64,000 bases of DNA, taken from positions 1 to 64,000 of the forward strand of contig JANBPT010000152.1 of the NCBI GenBank assembly GCA_027575765.1, read 5' to 3'. Shown piece after piece: positions 54,331 to 64,000 of this stretch (the stretch's first letter is position 1; the number at the start of each line of letters is the position of its first letter). Position numbers and translations under genes: made by a program. This DNA is from Tieghemiomyces parasiticus. Its lineage: Eukaryota; Kickxellomycota; Dimargaritomycetes; Dimargaritales; Dimargaritaceae. The notes under the pieces were generated by a model that saw only the letters and a program-made list of their open reading frames with translations, was not told the DNA's origin and ran no database searches.

Positions 54331-55623
54331 ATGTGGTTAACCCGCCCAGTCCTGGCCCGGGCGATTTGCCTATCCACACCATTGCGTTCCTCGTTACGAC
54401 CGATTCCACACTTCAGTCACTCGCAGAAAGTCTCGCCCATAGGGATTGCGGGCCAATCCCGCCGCTCTTTCAGCGCCGCGCTTACTGCCTTTAGCCCACC
54501 ACTTTCTACTAGTTCGAATGGTGATCTGGCCATGTCCGTAGCGCATCACACCCCCGCTGATCCAGGAGCCATCGGAATCCCGACTGACGCCTGGCAACTC
54601 GATCCCGAGGCGGCTTACCACGCATACGCCAACATACCCTTTATTTTCGAGGTGGTACAGGGCCTACTGGTGGTGGTCCACAATAACGGCGTGCCCTGGT
54701 GGGCAACCTTCATTGTCGGTGCCGTGGCTCTCCGGACGACCATCGCCCCAATCGCTATTTATCAACAGCAGGCCATCGGCCGACAGCTTAAACTACAGCC
54801 TGTGGTTAAACTGCTCGGGGATTCCCTTAAGTATACCTTGCGGGAGACTGGGCGGCACAAGGGGTGGGGCTACGACCGGTACAAACGAGAACTATCTAAG
54901 GAGGTAAGCCGTCACTTTAACTCAGGGAGCAGTGTAATGCTGTAGCCATTCTACACGTATTACGGGACGTGACCTTATCACTCTACTATTGTACTAGCAG
55001 CTTTCGACCGTAGACAATCTACTCCGCACTCTAGCTTCGCCATCTCACATCCTGCCCTCCACCGCCACCACCACGTTATCCAGTTTTCCAACCGGGTGGT
55101 TCAGATGTACATGCGCAACAACTGTTCGCCGCTCTTCCGGATGGTCCTGCCCTTTGTTCAGATCCCGATCTTCGCTGCCGTTTCGTTTACCATCCGCCGC
55201 ATGTGCGGCCAGCCGCTGCCGTGGTTCGACACCGTTGACCACCTTCCACCCGTGGCCGGGCTGGCCACCGAGGGTGTGCTCTGGTTCACAGACCTTCTAG
55301 TTCCAGACCCTACTTTTATTTTACCCCTTGTTCTGGGCGTCACCCACCTGGTCAACATCCAGCTCAACCTCAGCCTCCGCTCCCAGGGGGCGCCGCTGCC
55401 CAAGTACTACCCATACCTCATTAACGGATTCCGTGGCTTAGCGGTGCTCATGACTTATGTGGCCACCCAAATCCCAGCTGCCCTCTGTCTTTATTGGACG
55501 ACCTCAGCCCTCTTCAGTACGGGGCTCAATCTCGCGTTCCGATCCGTTCGGATACGCCGGCTGCTCCGCATTTACACCCCGGACAAATCCGTCGCTTTTT
55601 CCCAGAAGCCCAGCCCAGTGTGA
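54331..55623 (+). CDS. COX18: Mitochondrial inner-membrane insertase COX18 (OXA1 family)
   Basis: Exons 54331-54903 and 55084-55623 (intron 180 nt, phase 0) give 370 residues. The N-terminus is Arg/Ser-rich without acidic residues (MWLTRPVLARAICLSTPLRS), as in a mitochondrial presequence. The YidC/Oxa1 core follows: first hydrophobic segment IPFIFEVVQGLLVVVHNN with GVPWWATFIVGAVALRTTIAPIA, a charged hairpin (RYKRELSKEFSNRVVQMY), then MVLPFVQIPIFAAVSFTIRRM and later membrane segments. The protein ends soon after the last helix, without the long basic matrix tail of OXA1, which favours COX18. COX18 moves the C-terminal tail of Cox2 across the inner membrane during cytochrome oxidase assembly. 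OXA1 itself remains a less likely alternative. Confidence 0.87.
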
Positions 55624-55805
55624 TCAGAGGCAACCTTTCGTCCAGAAGTATATATTTGTAACAATGAAGTCGGATAAACGGAAGAACACGACTGCGGTAA
55701 AGGCAATGTCGGCCAGGAAACGGCCTCCAATCTGAATAAGCGGCCTGACGCCAGTTTATTTCGCTAGTACCTGTAGTACGTATCCTCGTAAGCGGCCCAT
55801 ACTGA

Positions 55806-56796
55806 TCAGTCCTCGTCGGAAGACTCCCGACTGGAGCTGGTAGAGGCATCCGACACCGACAGAACGTCAATACCAGGCCTCTTGCCCTGCGGATTGAGTA
55901 CCCGGTCGGTGTTGATTTCCACATCATCCGAGACAGTCTTGGACTTCCTTTCGAAAGTCCCTAGGCCGAGGTCCTGTCGATTAATAGATACATAGCCCGT
56001 GAGAGTAGATTAGATAACGAAATACCTGAGCAGGCAACGCGGTAGCCCTGTATTCAGCCCCCAAGCAAGTTTGACAAAGTAATGTCGTCACCACCCGGCT
56101 AAATGCACTTACCATTTCAACATATTGCTCCTCGTCCGAATCCACATCCTCAACGCTGACGCTCGTGGCGTCCTGAGCTACCCGCTCGTCCAGATGCTTG
56201 TTGGCCACGGCCAACTGCGGCAAAAAATCTTGTACCCGGTCTAGGACTACGACAGGTTTCGGAGTTCGAGTTGAATGGAATGAAAGGCAGGTTGGCGTAT
56301 AGTTCGGCAGGGTTAGTCTTCATGGAGACTCGACCACTGTCATACCGGATTGGCCTAGTTCAGCACCGCAGGCCAGCAGTGGTAAGCTGGTTACAATTTA
56401 TCCTGTGAGTCATATATCAGCACCATTAACCCACCTGATGAGGGACGCCCGAGGTCGCTCGCGAAGGTCTTGCGTAGTTCGTCCAAAGACCGGGGTTGTG
56501 GAGGCGCCTGGGGTTTGATGTCAACAAGGGCTTCCAAACCTGTTGGCGGCTTTGGGCTGCGGGGAAGGGTTAGCTTCTCCTCTAGCCAGAGTTGGACAAT
56601 GACAAGGTTGGCAAAGTGGTGCACAGTTTAATATATAGGTTAACACCGAGGATGCGAAACGCAACATACCCTGGGGTCATGAAACAAACCAAGCTAAGTC
56701 CGAGGAATACTTACCGAGCGTGGGGACGCGCTCATCGGCGATTTCGAGGTACTCACTGCCCTGTTTCGCCCCAGTCTTCGGGCACGGTTTTGACAT
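55806..56796 (-). CDS. NOPCHAP1-like box C/D snoRNP assembly factor
   Basis: Four exons (56715-56796, 56435-56581, 56113-56246, 55806-55973) join in phase (1, 1, 0) to 176 residues. The diagnostic core is VLDRVQDFLPQLAVANKHLDE, which matches the VQTFLPQMARANEKL core of human NOPCHAP1 (C12orf45). It is followed by an acidic DVDSDEEQYVEM, DLGLGTFERK and a Ser/Asp/Glu-rich tail. In human cells this chaperone bridges the R2TP complex and NOP58 during box C/D snoRNP assembly. The exons are small and none would be found alone; acceptors at 56582-56583 and 56247-56248 are set by phase and by restoring the family core. It lies tail to tail with COX18, 182 bases apart. Confidence 0.8.
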
Positions 56797-57298
56797 GGCG
56801 GCGTAGTAATGCGGGAGATGCGGCAGGAATTCGAGTAGTATAAGTGCCCGGCGCAGGTCTAGAATGTGAAAGCACGGGCGTCGGTTGACCGTAGGTAAAA
56901 GTGAATGTGACGAGGTAAGATAAAGCTAAAGGAAGCGTAGAGAATGGATACAAAATGTTGAGTCGGGAAATGAGCCAATGCAGACGTACGACTGTGGAAA
57001 AACGGCAGCTTGGTAGAGGAGCCGCTAGGCTATCCCCAGTTCATGTAAAGGCAAAAAAATATAAAAAACACGGCCCATGAAAGGTCCTGGCCAGGGCCAC
57101 CCGTTTAGTCGTGAGAGGGGTCATTCGTCCCTGCCGGCTAGCTTTGGGACTAGTGTAAGCTGTCGGGTTCGGCTTAGATGGTAGTGCCAACGGCCAATCC
57201 CCTCCTCCACCACCAATTCTTGAACTGGCCGTATGTAGACTCCTATTTATTTAAAGGTACAATTGAAAATAAGGGGCTCCATCAAACCCGGCCGCACC

Positions 57299-57643
57299 TT
57301 ACTCGCCGTACTTGCGGAACGCCTCACCTTGGTAGAGCGGCGGTTCCTGGCCCACCTCTGACCTGATACAGGCCCACCAGGCCTTGGCGGTTCCTTTAAG
57401 GTCGTCGTCGAAATCGTACAGGCTGAGCAGGAACGCATTGAGGTGACGGTTGCAACGACCTGGGGTGGGATGAATGCCGCGCGTGGCTGGGTGGCGGTTC
57501 GCTAGTGACGGGTGCAATTTGGCGTCGCCCGACTCCACCGGCGTTTGGCGACCGTGAGGTTTGGGGAGCTTGCCCTCAGGCGCTTTGGCGGTCGACCCCT
57601 CGGTGGGGGTTGATTGAGGGGTGGATTCGTGCGAGTCGGACAT
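57299..57643 (-). CDS. Uncharacterised 114-residue protein
   Basis: A single frame from the ATG at 57643 (MSDSHESTPQSTPTEG). The first 60 residues are Ser/Thr/Pro-rich and probably disordered. The second half looks folded: HPSLANRHPATRG, RCNRHLNAFLLSLYDFDDDL and AWWACIRSEVGQEPPLYQG, ending FRKYGE. Two Cys and several Trp suggest a small compact domain, but the Cys spacing does not fit twin CX9C proteins. An AATAAA-like signal 55 bases after the stop on this strand (near 57247) supports an authentic 3' end. The stop overlaps a GTAAGG that could be a donor, so a further exon is not excluded. I do not recognise a family. Confidence 0.62.
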   Translation of the reverse strand: MSDSHESTPQSTPTEGSTAKAPEGKLPKPHGRQTPVESGDAKLHPSLANRHPATRGIHPTPGRCNRHLNAFLLSLYDFDDDLKGTAKAWWACIRSEVGQEPPLYQGEAFRKYGE

Positions 57644-58575
57644 GGTGCGGTAAGAAGTCAATCAAAAGGCAGAGAATTGAGAAGTTAAGAAGGAGGGGCG
57701 GTAAACCAGCAATGTGCCAACTGCATAGGCCACATGGGGACTACATTGGAAAGTCGCACTGGATAGGTAAGCAACCAGGTACTCGCTAACTTGGGGCTGC
57801 GTTGGAAGCCTTCTAGCCAGTAGGCTGGATAAGGTCAACCAACATGATTCCATTCTCCAGCCCCGCTACTTCTTGGCGGCGATAAGCCACGATAGAGATA
57901 CCACTATCTACCGCGCCAGTAGTCGTTGAAGCGACTGAGATAGGTAAAGGTTCTCGTGCATAAAGCTACAGGACGTGAACTACAGTATTTTGCACTGGCG
58001 TTCGCATAGCAGCAGATTTATTGCCCGTAGTACAATTTTTTTAAGTAAACTCGGAACATAACCGTGGGGGACCAGGTAAACTGGTCACAACGATATGGGG
58101 AAAGAGAAATGGAGAAAATGGAAAAGGAGATAAGAGGACCCAGGCCCAGAAAAAGGGGGAGTGCAGGTGTCGGGTAAGTGGTGAGGGTGGGAGACACCAA
58201 CGAAAGCAAGAGCTTGCCCTGACCACTGTGTGTCACCAGGTCATCAACCATTCAGGACGGACGGTAGAAACCTAGCCGCGGAAGTTCATATAGACAAAGG
58301 GTTGGGCCTGACCACAACCCATTCCTCCTTCTTTAGCATATATTTATTTTATTATTCCGCTTTACCATATTTTCACTCTGTCCCATGCCCTCTATTCACG
58401 ACCCGTTTTCTAGCTCTCTGGACTTTCAACTGTTTGGCCTCATTTTCCCCCTAGGTGAGATTATCTTCAATATATCACCCCACACACCTCCTTACACAGC
58501 ATATTTCTTTGCCCTTTTCTTTGAACTTGGCACACCCCTTGCTGTGCAATTACTAGACTCTCTATTACATCATTG
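57644..58575. other. Intergenic region and left flank of the Fanzor relic
   Basis: No gene is recognised. From about 58290 onward the base composition changes: T-rich pyrimidine stretches and low CpG, unlike the neighbouring genes. This probably marks the left part of the mobile element. Confidence 0.4.
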
Positions 58576-59300
58576 ATGGCCAAAGGCAAGGTCAGCATCA
58601 TCAAGACCTCCCTGTGGTCAGTTGGGTGGAAACGGAAGTACCAAGAGTTGCTGGAGGGCCTGGTGTGGACCACCCACTTTCTCACAATGCACACATACCA
58701 GCTGGCACACTGGATTTTCCTCCACAAGCTGGAGAGGAACCATGATTTCAACCCCAGCAAGCTCTTCAGCCAGAAATTCTTTTACATGGCCTTCCTCAGC
58801 CTGTGTTCTGATATTAGGTCCAAGTCTAATACCATACCCAAAAGGCTATTCTAGTATCACAGAATTTATGGTTTTGAAATAGCAGACTTGGACTTCACCT
58901 TGAGATAATCTAATGTGGTGGTTCCCAGTCACCACACAAGGTCTATCTGGTGGATGAGTACCACACACCCATGACCTGTCCCAAGTGCTGCAACCACCTG
59001 GAGACCTTCAAGCATGTCCCCAATCCATGACCATAGCAGCAAGTAAAGTGTCCTGAAGTCAAATGCCATGGGCTTCTAAGGCGTATAAACCTAAATTGTT
59101 TAAAGTCCATGGAAGATGCTAGGGAATCAACTCACCTGTGACCGTGGAACCAAGACATGGCAGCAGTGCTCAACTTTGGGCACATCCTCTTGAGCTCCCT
59201 GGCCAATGGTGGGGTTCCAGAGCAGTTCTGGTGTACAAGAACTTTTCGACTCCGTTATTGGGGGGCTAGGATGCAACAAATGCAAGCTACTCAGGCCACT
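58576..59300 (+). mobile_element. Relic of a Fanzor (eukaryotic TnpB-like) element
   Basis: Two blocks of one RNA-guided nuclease-type protein survive in different frames. Block 1 (58576-58854, stop TAG) is the N-terminal part: KVSIIKTSLWSVGWKRKYQE, TTHFLTMHTYQLAHWIFLHKL. Block 2 (58941-59300) is the C-terminal part: VYLVDEYHTPMTCPKCCNHL, then CPEVKCHGLLRR, then PWNQDMAAVLNFGHILLSSL. It carries the two halves of the TnpB-type zinc ribbon (CPKC and CPEVKC) and the RuvC-III segment equivalent to RDxNAAxNI. Block 2 has internal stops at 59028-59030, 59034-59036 and 59139-59141. The middle of the protein, with the first RuvC parts, is missing: only about 85 bases separate the blocks. The element is therefore dead. 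Its codon use differs from the GC-rich genes nearby. I could not place terminal repeats, so the outer limits are uncertain. Confidence 0.8.
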
Positions 59301-59886
59301 CTCCATTTGATGTAATGGAGGGGCGGCACCCTAATGGTGAGTTGACTGGACAGAGAGCCTCATTTAAGTAAGGGATGGAATAGCTGCAGCCTGCTGTGAG
59401 ATCACATAGTAATAGACTTGACCTTTTGCCATTCTGCCAACATTTCTCACTTTGCTGTATATTCATTGATGCAAACGCACATGCAAATGGCCTGGCTCAT
59501 TAAACACAAATCCATGGGACATGGGCTGCAAATACTACATAATGGCGGCATGCTATCCATCATCAGTATGGCGCAAGCTCGTTGGCAAATAATGGTGGAG
59601 TATATGACAGTTTGATGACATGGATGTAAAAAAAGACAACAGTCATTATAGGGGACAGTATTAGGATGAATAATAGGTAAGAGCACAGCCGTCGCTGGTG
59701 GGGGGGTGTTATCAGGCAGGTGGTATGCCAACTGGTCAGTCAGAGTACGAATGTGATAAAATAAGGGGGCGGTGAACAATTCGGGGGAAGCCCGAAACGG
59801 CTAATTACAACGGGGCGTCAACGATGAGTGATGGAGAACGAGACAGGAAACAAACAGTGAAGTCCCCAAGGCCAGGGGCCGTGGCT
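59301..59886. other. Intergenic region, right flank of the Fanzor relic
   Basis: No gene is recognised. The frame at 59418-59615 (+) resembles block 2 neither in sequence nor in composition. The right part is the 3' flank of NDC80. Confidence 0.45.
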
Positions 59887-62784
59887 TTAAGAGGGCGACT
59901 GGCTAGCGCGCCGTTCGGCTGCCCGCACCTCGGTCTCTAGGTCGGTCAACTCCCGGGACAGCTCCAGCTCTGCTTGGGACAAGGCCTGCAGCTCGGAGAG
60001 GTGCTTTTCTATGTAGCCCTTGAAGGAGACAACGTCGGTCAGACCCTTGATGAGTTCGGCGGTGGCCGCCTGTTTGCGCTCAGCCGCCTGGCCGGAAAGG
60101 CGGTTGAAGCTGATAGTCGAGATTCATAGGGGCCGACGGAGTTAGGTCAGATAAAGAAAGGCGATGGGTAAGGTTAGAGTGTGGGTTGAGAGGGTTAAGT
60201 CTCCGCGCATACGTTGGTAATCATCTAGAATCCCTAATATCAGGGCACTTCACCTACTCCATGGTGGCGCTCTGCGCTTTCTGTTGCCAGTGCAGGACGC
60301 TGGACACGTTGCTCTGTTGGAGTCGGGCTATTTCACGCTCGAGTAGGTCAATCTCGCTGTTGCGTGCAGCCGTCTCTATATTCATGCGCTATGTAGGGAT
60401 CGGATGTAAGTGGCACGACCAAAAATGTTAAGTAAATCAATTCGTCTGTCTGTCGCCAGGCTATGGAGCCCAACTGAATCGGGCATGTTGTATGCCAATA
60501 TCCGCAGCTTCTAATGCTTACCTCCTTCTCTTCCGCGAACTTGGTTTCCAGGCGAGCCCGCTGAGCCTCGAGGTCATTGAGGGTATCTTGCTTCTCCTGC
60601 ACGGCCTCCCGTATGGCGTCGAGTTCTTCGAGAAGGGTCATGCGGTCGTTTTCCGTCTTGATAAACGTGGAATTAAGCTTCATCCGCCAGTCGGCCAGGA
60701 CGGGCTGGGTCATTGGATTTGAAGGGGCAGGAGGCAGAAACTATGATGTTGGTGTGTGCCAGTAGAAGGCGAGGGGTGGAGATTCTATGTGGGTCTCATC
60801 GGATCCAGGGCTCTAGCCAGATGCCCGTTCCAAAAAAAACTAATTGACTGCTGTCTATTACTTACCCGGCCCACCCGCTTGACATCGTAGGAGAGCATTT
60901 TCTCGTACACCGAGGCGGTGGGGTCAAACTGAAGCTCGCTCAGGGCCCCGGCCCCGCCCGTCGCCGTGGTGATGCCCAGTTTGTAACAGCGCGTGTTGAA
61001 CTCTTGGACCAATTGCTCGATCTGAGATAGAGACGATGGGTAGATAAGTAAAGAGATCAATAGGCGCGGGGACATACGTTAGGACGGAGGCACTATTAGA
61101 CTCGTAGGATTAGGAGCGACCTGTTCTGCTGAAATTTCCTTCAGTCCAATAGTCGTCCCAGCCAGCTCATCCATGGTAGTCCGGGGGGGTTAACCTACTG
61201 TGTCAATCTTGGGCTGGACGTCGATTTCCTTTTGCCACACGGCGCGATTGAGTTCCTCGAGCCGGCCGTTCAAATCCTGGAGGACCTCAGACAGTTTCTG
61301 GCGCTCGCTGTTCATGCGGTCGATATCGGCGGGCGAGATTTCCTGGGCGTCGACGGTCTCCTGGACCACTCGCCGTTCCTCGCGCAACTGTTCAACATTG
61401 GCGGTATGTCCCTCGAGCTGTCTTTTGAGCTCCTCGAGGTGGGCCGTGAGTTTGACCTTCTTTTTCTCGGTCTCTTCAGTGTATCCAAGGCAGCGGCGGC
61501 GGTCCTCCTCGAGGCCCTGCCGTTCTTTAGTAAGGGCGACAAGTGGCGACTCGTGCTCAGTAAGCTGCCGCAATTCCTGTCGGAGCGCCTCGTTGTCAGT
61601 TTCCAGGGTCTCGATAGACTCAATGAGGTGCTTATTCTTGCTCTCAAATACCTCAGCGAGCTCGGTCTCGGGGCCTTCGAAACTGTCCTCGTACGCCAAA
61701 AACATCGGGTAAGTTTTGCTGAGATATTCAAAAAAGACCTGTTCACTGAAGGCCGGGGTGTCCTGGAATTCCGGGCTAAAGAAATCTGGATTGCTGGGCG
61801 CCAGCCGGTCCACGCACTGAATGAGACGGGGAAGTAGTAAGGATGAGGTCGGTGTGGGTGGGTACCGCAGCAAGGTGGGTCAGATATGGATGGGTAAAGG
61901 TAAGATGGCTACGCAAGATATATATCTATTTTTTACCCCACCACATTTGGGTAGCCTGGTCAGAAGGTCGTGGTGATAAGGTGTAACGGCCCACCTATAT
62001 CTCCGAAATGCATAGTATTCTTTTTTTTCTTACTTACTACCACCAGTTCCACCATCCAGTGCAAGATGGCCAGGAAATGAGGCCAGGACGGTTTAGACGA
62101 GATGGCTGTGAAGGAGGTTTTCGAGATGGTATCGAGAAACGGATACCGCAACCCGCGTAGTATGGTCTGAATCTCCTCCTCGAACTTTTTCTGGAACAGG
62201 TAGTTGGGGTCCAGCCGTGCGTACAAAAACTTGAAGATCTGCTGGTACTCCTTCACGGTGGGGTTCATTAGGAAGCGTTTCAGGGTGCCGTCAGCGTAAC
62301 CGGCCTGGGTGAGGAAATTGTACACGGCGTTGCCACTGGCCTGCTGGAAAGCGTTGGTTCGGATGGCCCGAGGGTCTTTCATACCTGCGGATGATGACCG
62401 TGTCAACAGGCCCAGGCTAGCCATGGTGGACGGTCGGCCAGTGTAGGTGGACGTCCGGCGTGATAATCCCGCGGGAGTGAAGGCTAGACTGGGCCGTTGC
62501 ACGGTGGAGGGTCGCACGGCCCCCCCGCCCCCACCACCACCCATCATGTGGACGCTCTTCTGGTGCGCTGGGGTCACGTTAGCGCCAAGTCCCGAGTCGT
62601 ACGGATGGCCGGCGACAGGCCGTGCACCCCGCATGGGCTCCATGGACATCCGGCCGGCGGCGGTTGGGGCGATGGAGAAACGGGTCTTGGTGGCCGACGG
62701 GTGCGGGATGCCCGACGGCGGGAGCTGCCCGTAGTGTTGGTTGGGATCCAGGGACCCCAGCATGGTGCGGCGCCGGGGGTTCAT
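59887..62784 (-). CDS. NDC80: Kinetochore protein NDC80/HEC1
   Basis: Six exons (62041-62784, 61199-61816, 60866-61021, 60522-60704, 60258-60388, 59887-60109) give 684 residues; using the next donor for exon 1 (end 62038) adds one Val. The N-terminal tail (1-135) is disordered and basic, with a run of eight Gly. The calponin-homology head (about 140-290) reads DPRAIRTNAFQQASGNAVYNFL ... LKRFLMNPTVKEYQQIF and WPHFLAILHWMVELV, as in HEC1. A long coiled coil follows to the end, with the usual VQEISPADIDRMNSERQKL-like loop (here AQEISPADIDRMNSERQKL). With NUF2, SPC24 and SPC25 it forms the complex that attaches kinetochores to microtubules; the tail and head contact tubulin. A second Met at codon 8 (62763) could be the start. 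Confidence 0.94.
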
Positions 62785-63360
62785 GGTGGAATGGTGGTAT
62801 AAGGTTAAGAAACAGGGTCAGGGGATGGGATAAGAGAGGGAACGAAGGTGACGAAAAATTGGCTTGAACGGTCAAAATAGGAAAGGTGCGGGGAATGGGT
62901 TGTCGGACATTGGTCGATGGATAAACCAGGGGGACCTTGGTCAGTTTGTCGAGTGGCGGGGAACAAATATTGTCAGGAATGGGCGAAGTGGCCAACACTG
63001 AAGCGAGACGGGTGTTGTTTGGCAACAGAATAGCGGGCGACCAGGGGCCGCAACACCGCCCCGTTAGGCCTGGGATAGCAGACGGCTGATGGCCAAAATG
63101 TAAACAATGTGAGGGCGCACCATGCCAGCGCATGGGCAATGGCTAATTCATAGTCACGTGATCGTAATTATAAAGAGTAGGAGACAACCACTATCAATCA
63201 TTTGCCGTCCTGATTGCACCTAACCCATATACACACTGTCAACTCATACATACCGCCGAAGGACTGCCTGAGGCGTGTGGGTTGTATTTTATAATACGGA
63301 AGGGAGGTATTTCCACGCAATGTCGAATTGGCTGGGAGTGACTTTTAAAGCCTCGCTTAA

Positions 63361-63917
63361 TCAATAGGGCTCGCCAAAGAGCTTGAAGTCCTCAATCTTG
63401 AATGTCTCGAGCAGGTGCTTGAAGGTGGTCAGGGATACCTTGGGGTCGGTCTCGGCCGTCATACTCTGGCTACTGGTGCTCTGGGCCGAGATGACCACTG
63501 GGTGGTTCATTGAGATAACGATATCGGTGTGGAATTCGTGCAGCCGGATCACGGCCACGTACATGAGCACGTAGTTGGCTGCCTCCGCCGTGCTTTCCTT
63601 GAATTTAGATACAATCTGCTTGCCAGTGACCATGCTGCACACAGCGGTGGTGCTACAGAGCGGATGGTGGCGTCACAAGAAGGAATACATGGGTAAGGTG
63701 AGATGTATGTACCCTGGCAATCTTGCCCAATTTCCAATAAGGTTGGTCTATGGTCAACGACGACTTGAGCGAATATATCGGCGTTTTCACAAGTGTGGTG
63801 GTGGACTTGTGGGCGGTCCTACAATAACACTTACGGTAACTCGGGGACGTTCTCATCCGGAATGGGCTCGTTGGAGATTATTTCCGACGTGGCAGCCTCG
63901 TTGGATTCTGCCAGTTC
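63361..63917 (-). CDS. MOG1: MOG1/RanGRF-like Ran-binding protein, 5' end outside the window
   Basis: Two 3'-terminal exons are present, 63835-63917 and 63361-63634 (intron 200 nt, phase 2); the first exon or exons lie beyond the right edge. The spliced part reads ELAESNEAATSEI ... ELPMVTGKQIVSKFKESTAE, then YVAVIRLHEFHTDIVISMNHP and TFKHLLETFKIEDFKLFG, in the same order as Mog1/RanGRF (LSGKQQIAKF, LLRLPQYQTDLLLTFN, LVTSLTLHDPNIFG). Mog1 binds Ran GTPase and promotes nucleotide release, acting in nuclear transport. The upstream acceptor TTTTCAG at 63918-63924 is clear. The call rests on the second half of the protein only. Confidence 0.87.
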
Positions 63918-64000
63918 CTGAAAATGGAACCTGCGTTTCAATATGAACATTAGATAGGCAAATGGTGGGTTAAAAATAAACTGCAGTCAGACATAGGCTC
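63918..64000 (-). other. Intron of MOG1-like gene, cut by the window edge
   Basis: The last 83 bases end, on the minus strand, in a pyrimidine-containing TTCCATTTTCAG acceptor and contain no coding frame of the family. They are the 3' part of an intron. Confidence 0.6.

Noticed and set aside
1..64000. CRISPR array, bacterial operons, ribosome binding sites
   Set aside because: The window is eukaryotic, with spliceosomal introns throughout; no regularly spaced repeat was seen.

Overview
This is a eukaryotic nuclear segment, most likely from a fungus. The genes have short spliceosomal introns (about 70 to 235 nt, nearly all GT...AG with GTAAGT-like donors) and compact GC-rich coding exons. The gene content is fungal: a PAN1-type endocytosis scaffold, an AA11-like lytic polysaccharide monooxygenase, Ecm33/Sps2-like GPI wall proteins, TRM9, IPI3, SPT4, NDC80, PRI1, COX18 and MOG1. 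Proteins missing from many yeasts are also present (acinus/ASAP, pICln, NOPCHAP1, a BK-type channel, a Fanzor relic). An early-diverging filamentous fungus (zoopagomycotan or mucoromycotan grade) fits best, but that placement is inference.

Layout. 0-8.3 kb: no protein gene recognised, only one 5S rRNA gene. 8.4-15.5 kb: a SANT/Myb-like DNA-binding protein (+) and a 1453-residue PAN1/intersectin-like scaffold (-). 18.5-22 kb: two secreted proteins, a double-psi beta-barrel (expansin-like) protein and an AA11-like LPMO. 22.9-28.8 kb: acinus-like SAP/RRM protein, a protein with a signal peptide followed by an F-box-like region, and the primase catalytic subunit. 29.8-34.2 kb: an intronless BK/Slo-type channel with an aberrant selectivity filter. 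35.7-39.7 kb: pICln and TRM9 from one shared promoter, then IPI3. 40.4-46.6 kb: a tandem array of three L-domain GPI-protein genes; the middle one is a pseudogene. 47.8-52.7 kb: SPT4, two small membrane proteins and a transmembrane RING-H2 protein. 54.3-57.6 kb: COX18, NOPCHAP1-like and an orphan. 58.5-59.3 kb: a broken Fanzor (TnpB-like) element. 59.9-63.9 kb: NDC80 and the 3' part of MOG1, which runs off the right edge.

The genes do not form one pathway; this is an ordinary mixed housekeeping region. Local themes are cell surface and secretion (LPMO, barrel protein, L-domain array) and RNA/nuclear housekeeping (5S rRNA, acinus, pICln, TRM9, IPI3, NOPCHAP1, SPT4). Exon structures were worked out by hand from splice signals, reading phase and family alignment from memory; no search was run. 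The most interesting items are the channel filter, the Fanzor relic, the dated lesions of the L-domain pseudogene, and the signal peptide plus F-box protein.
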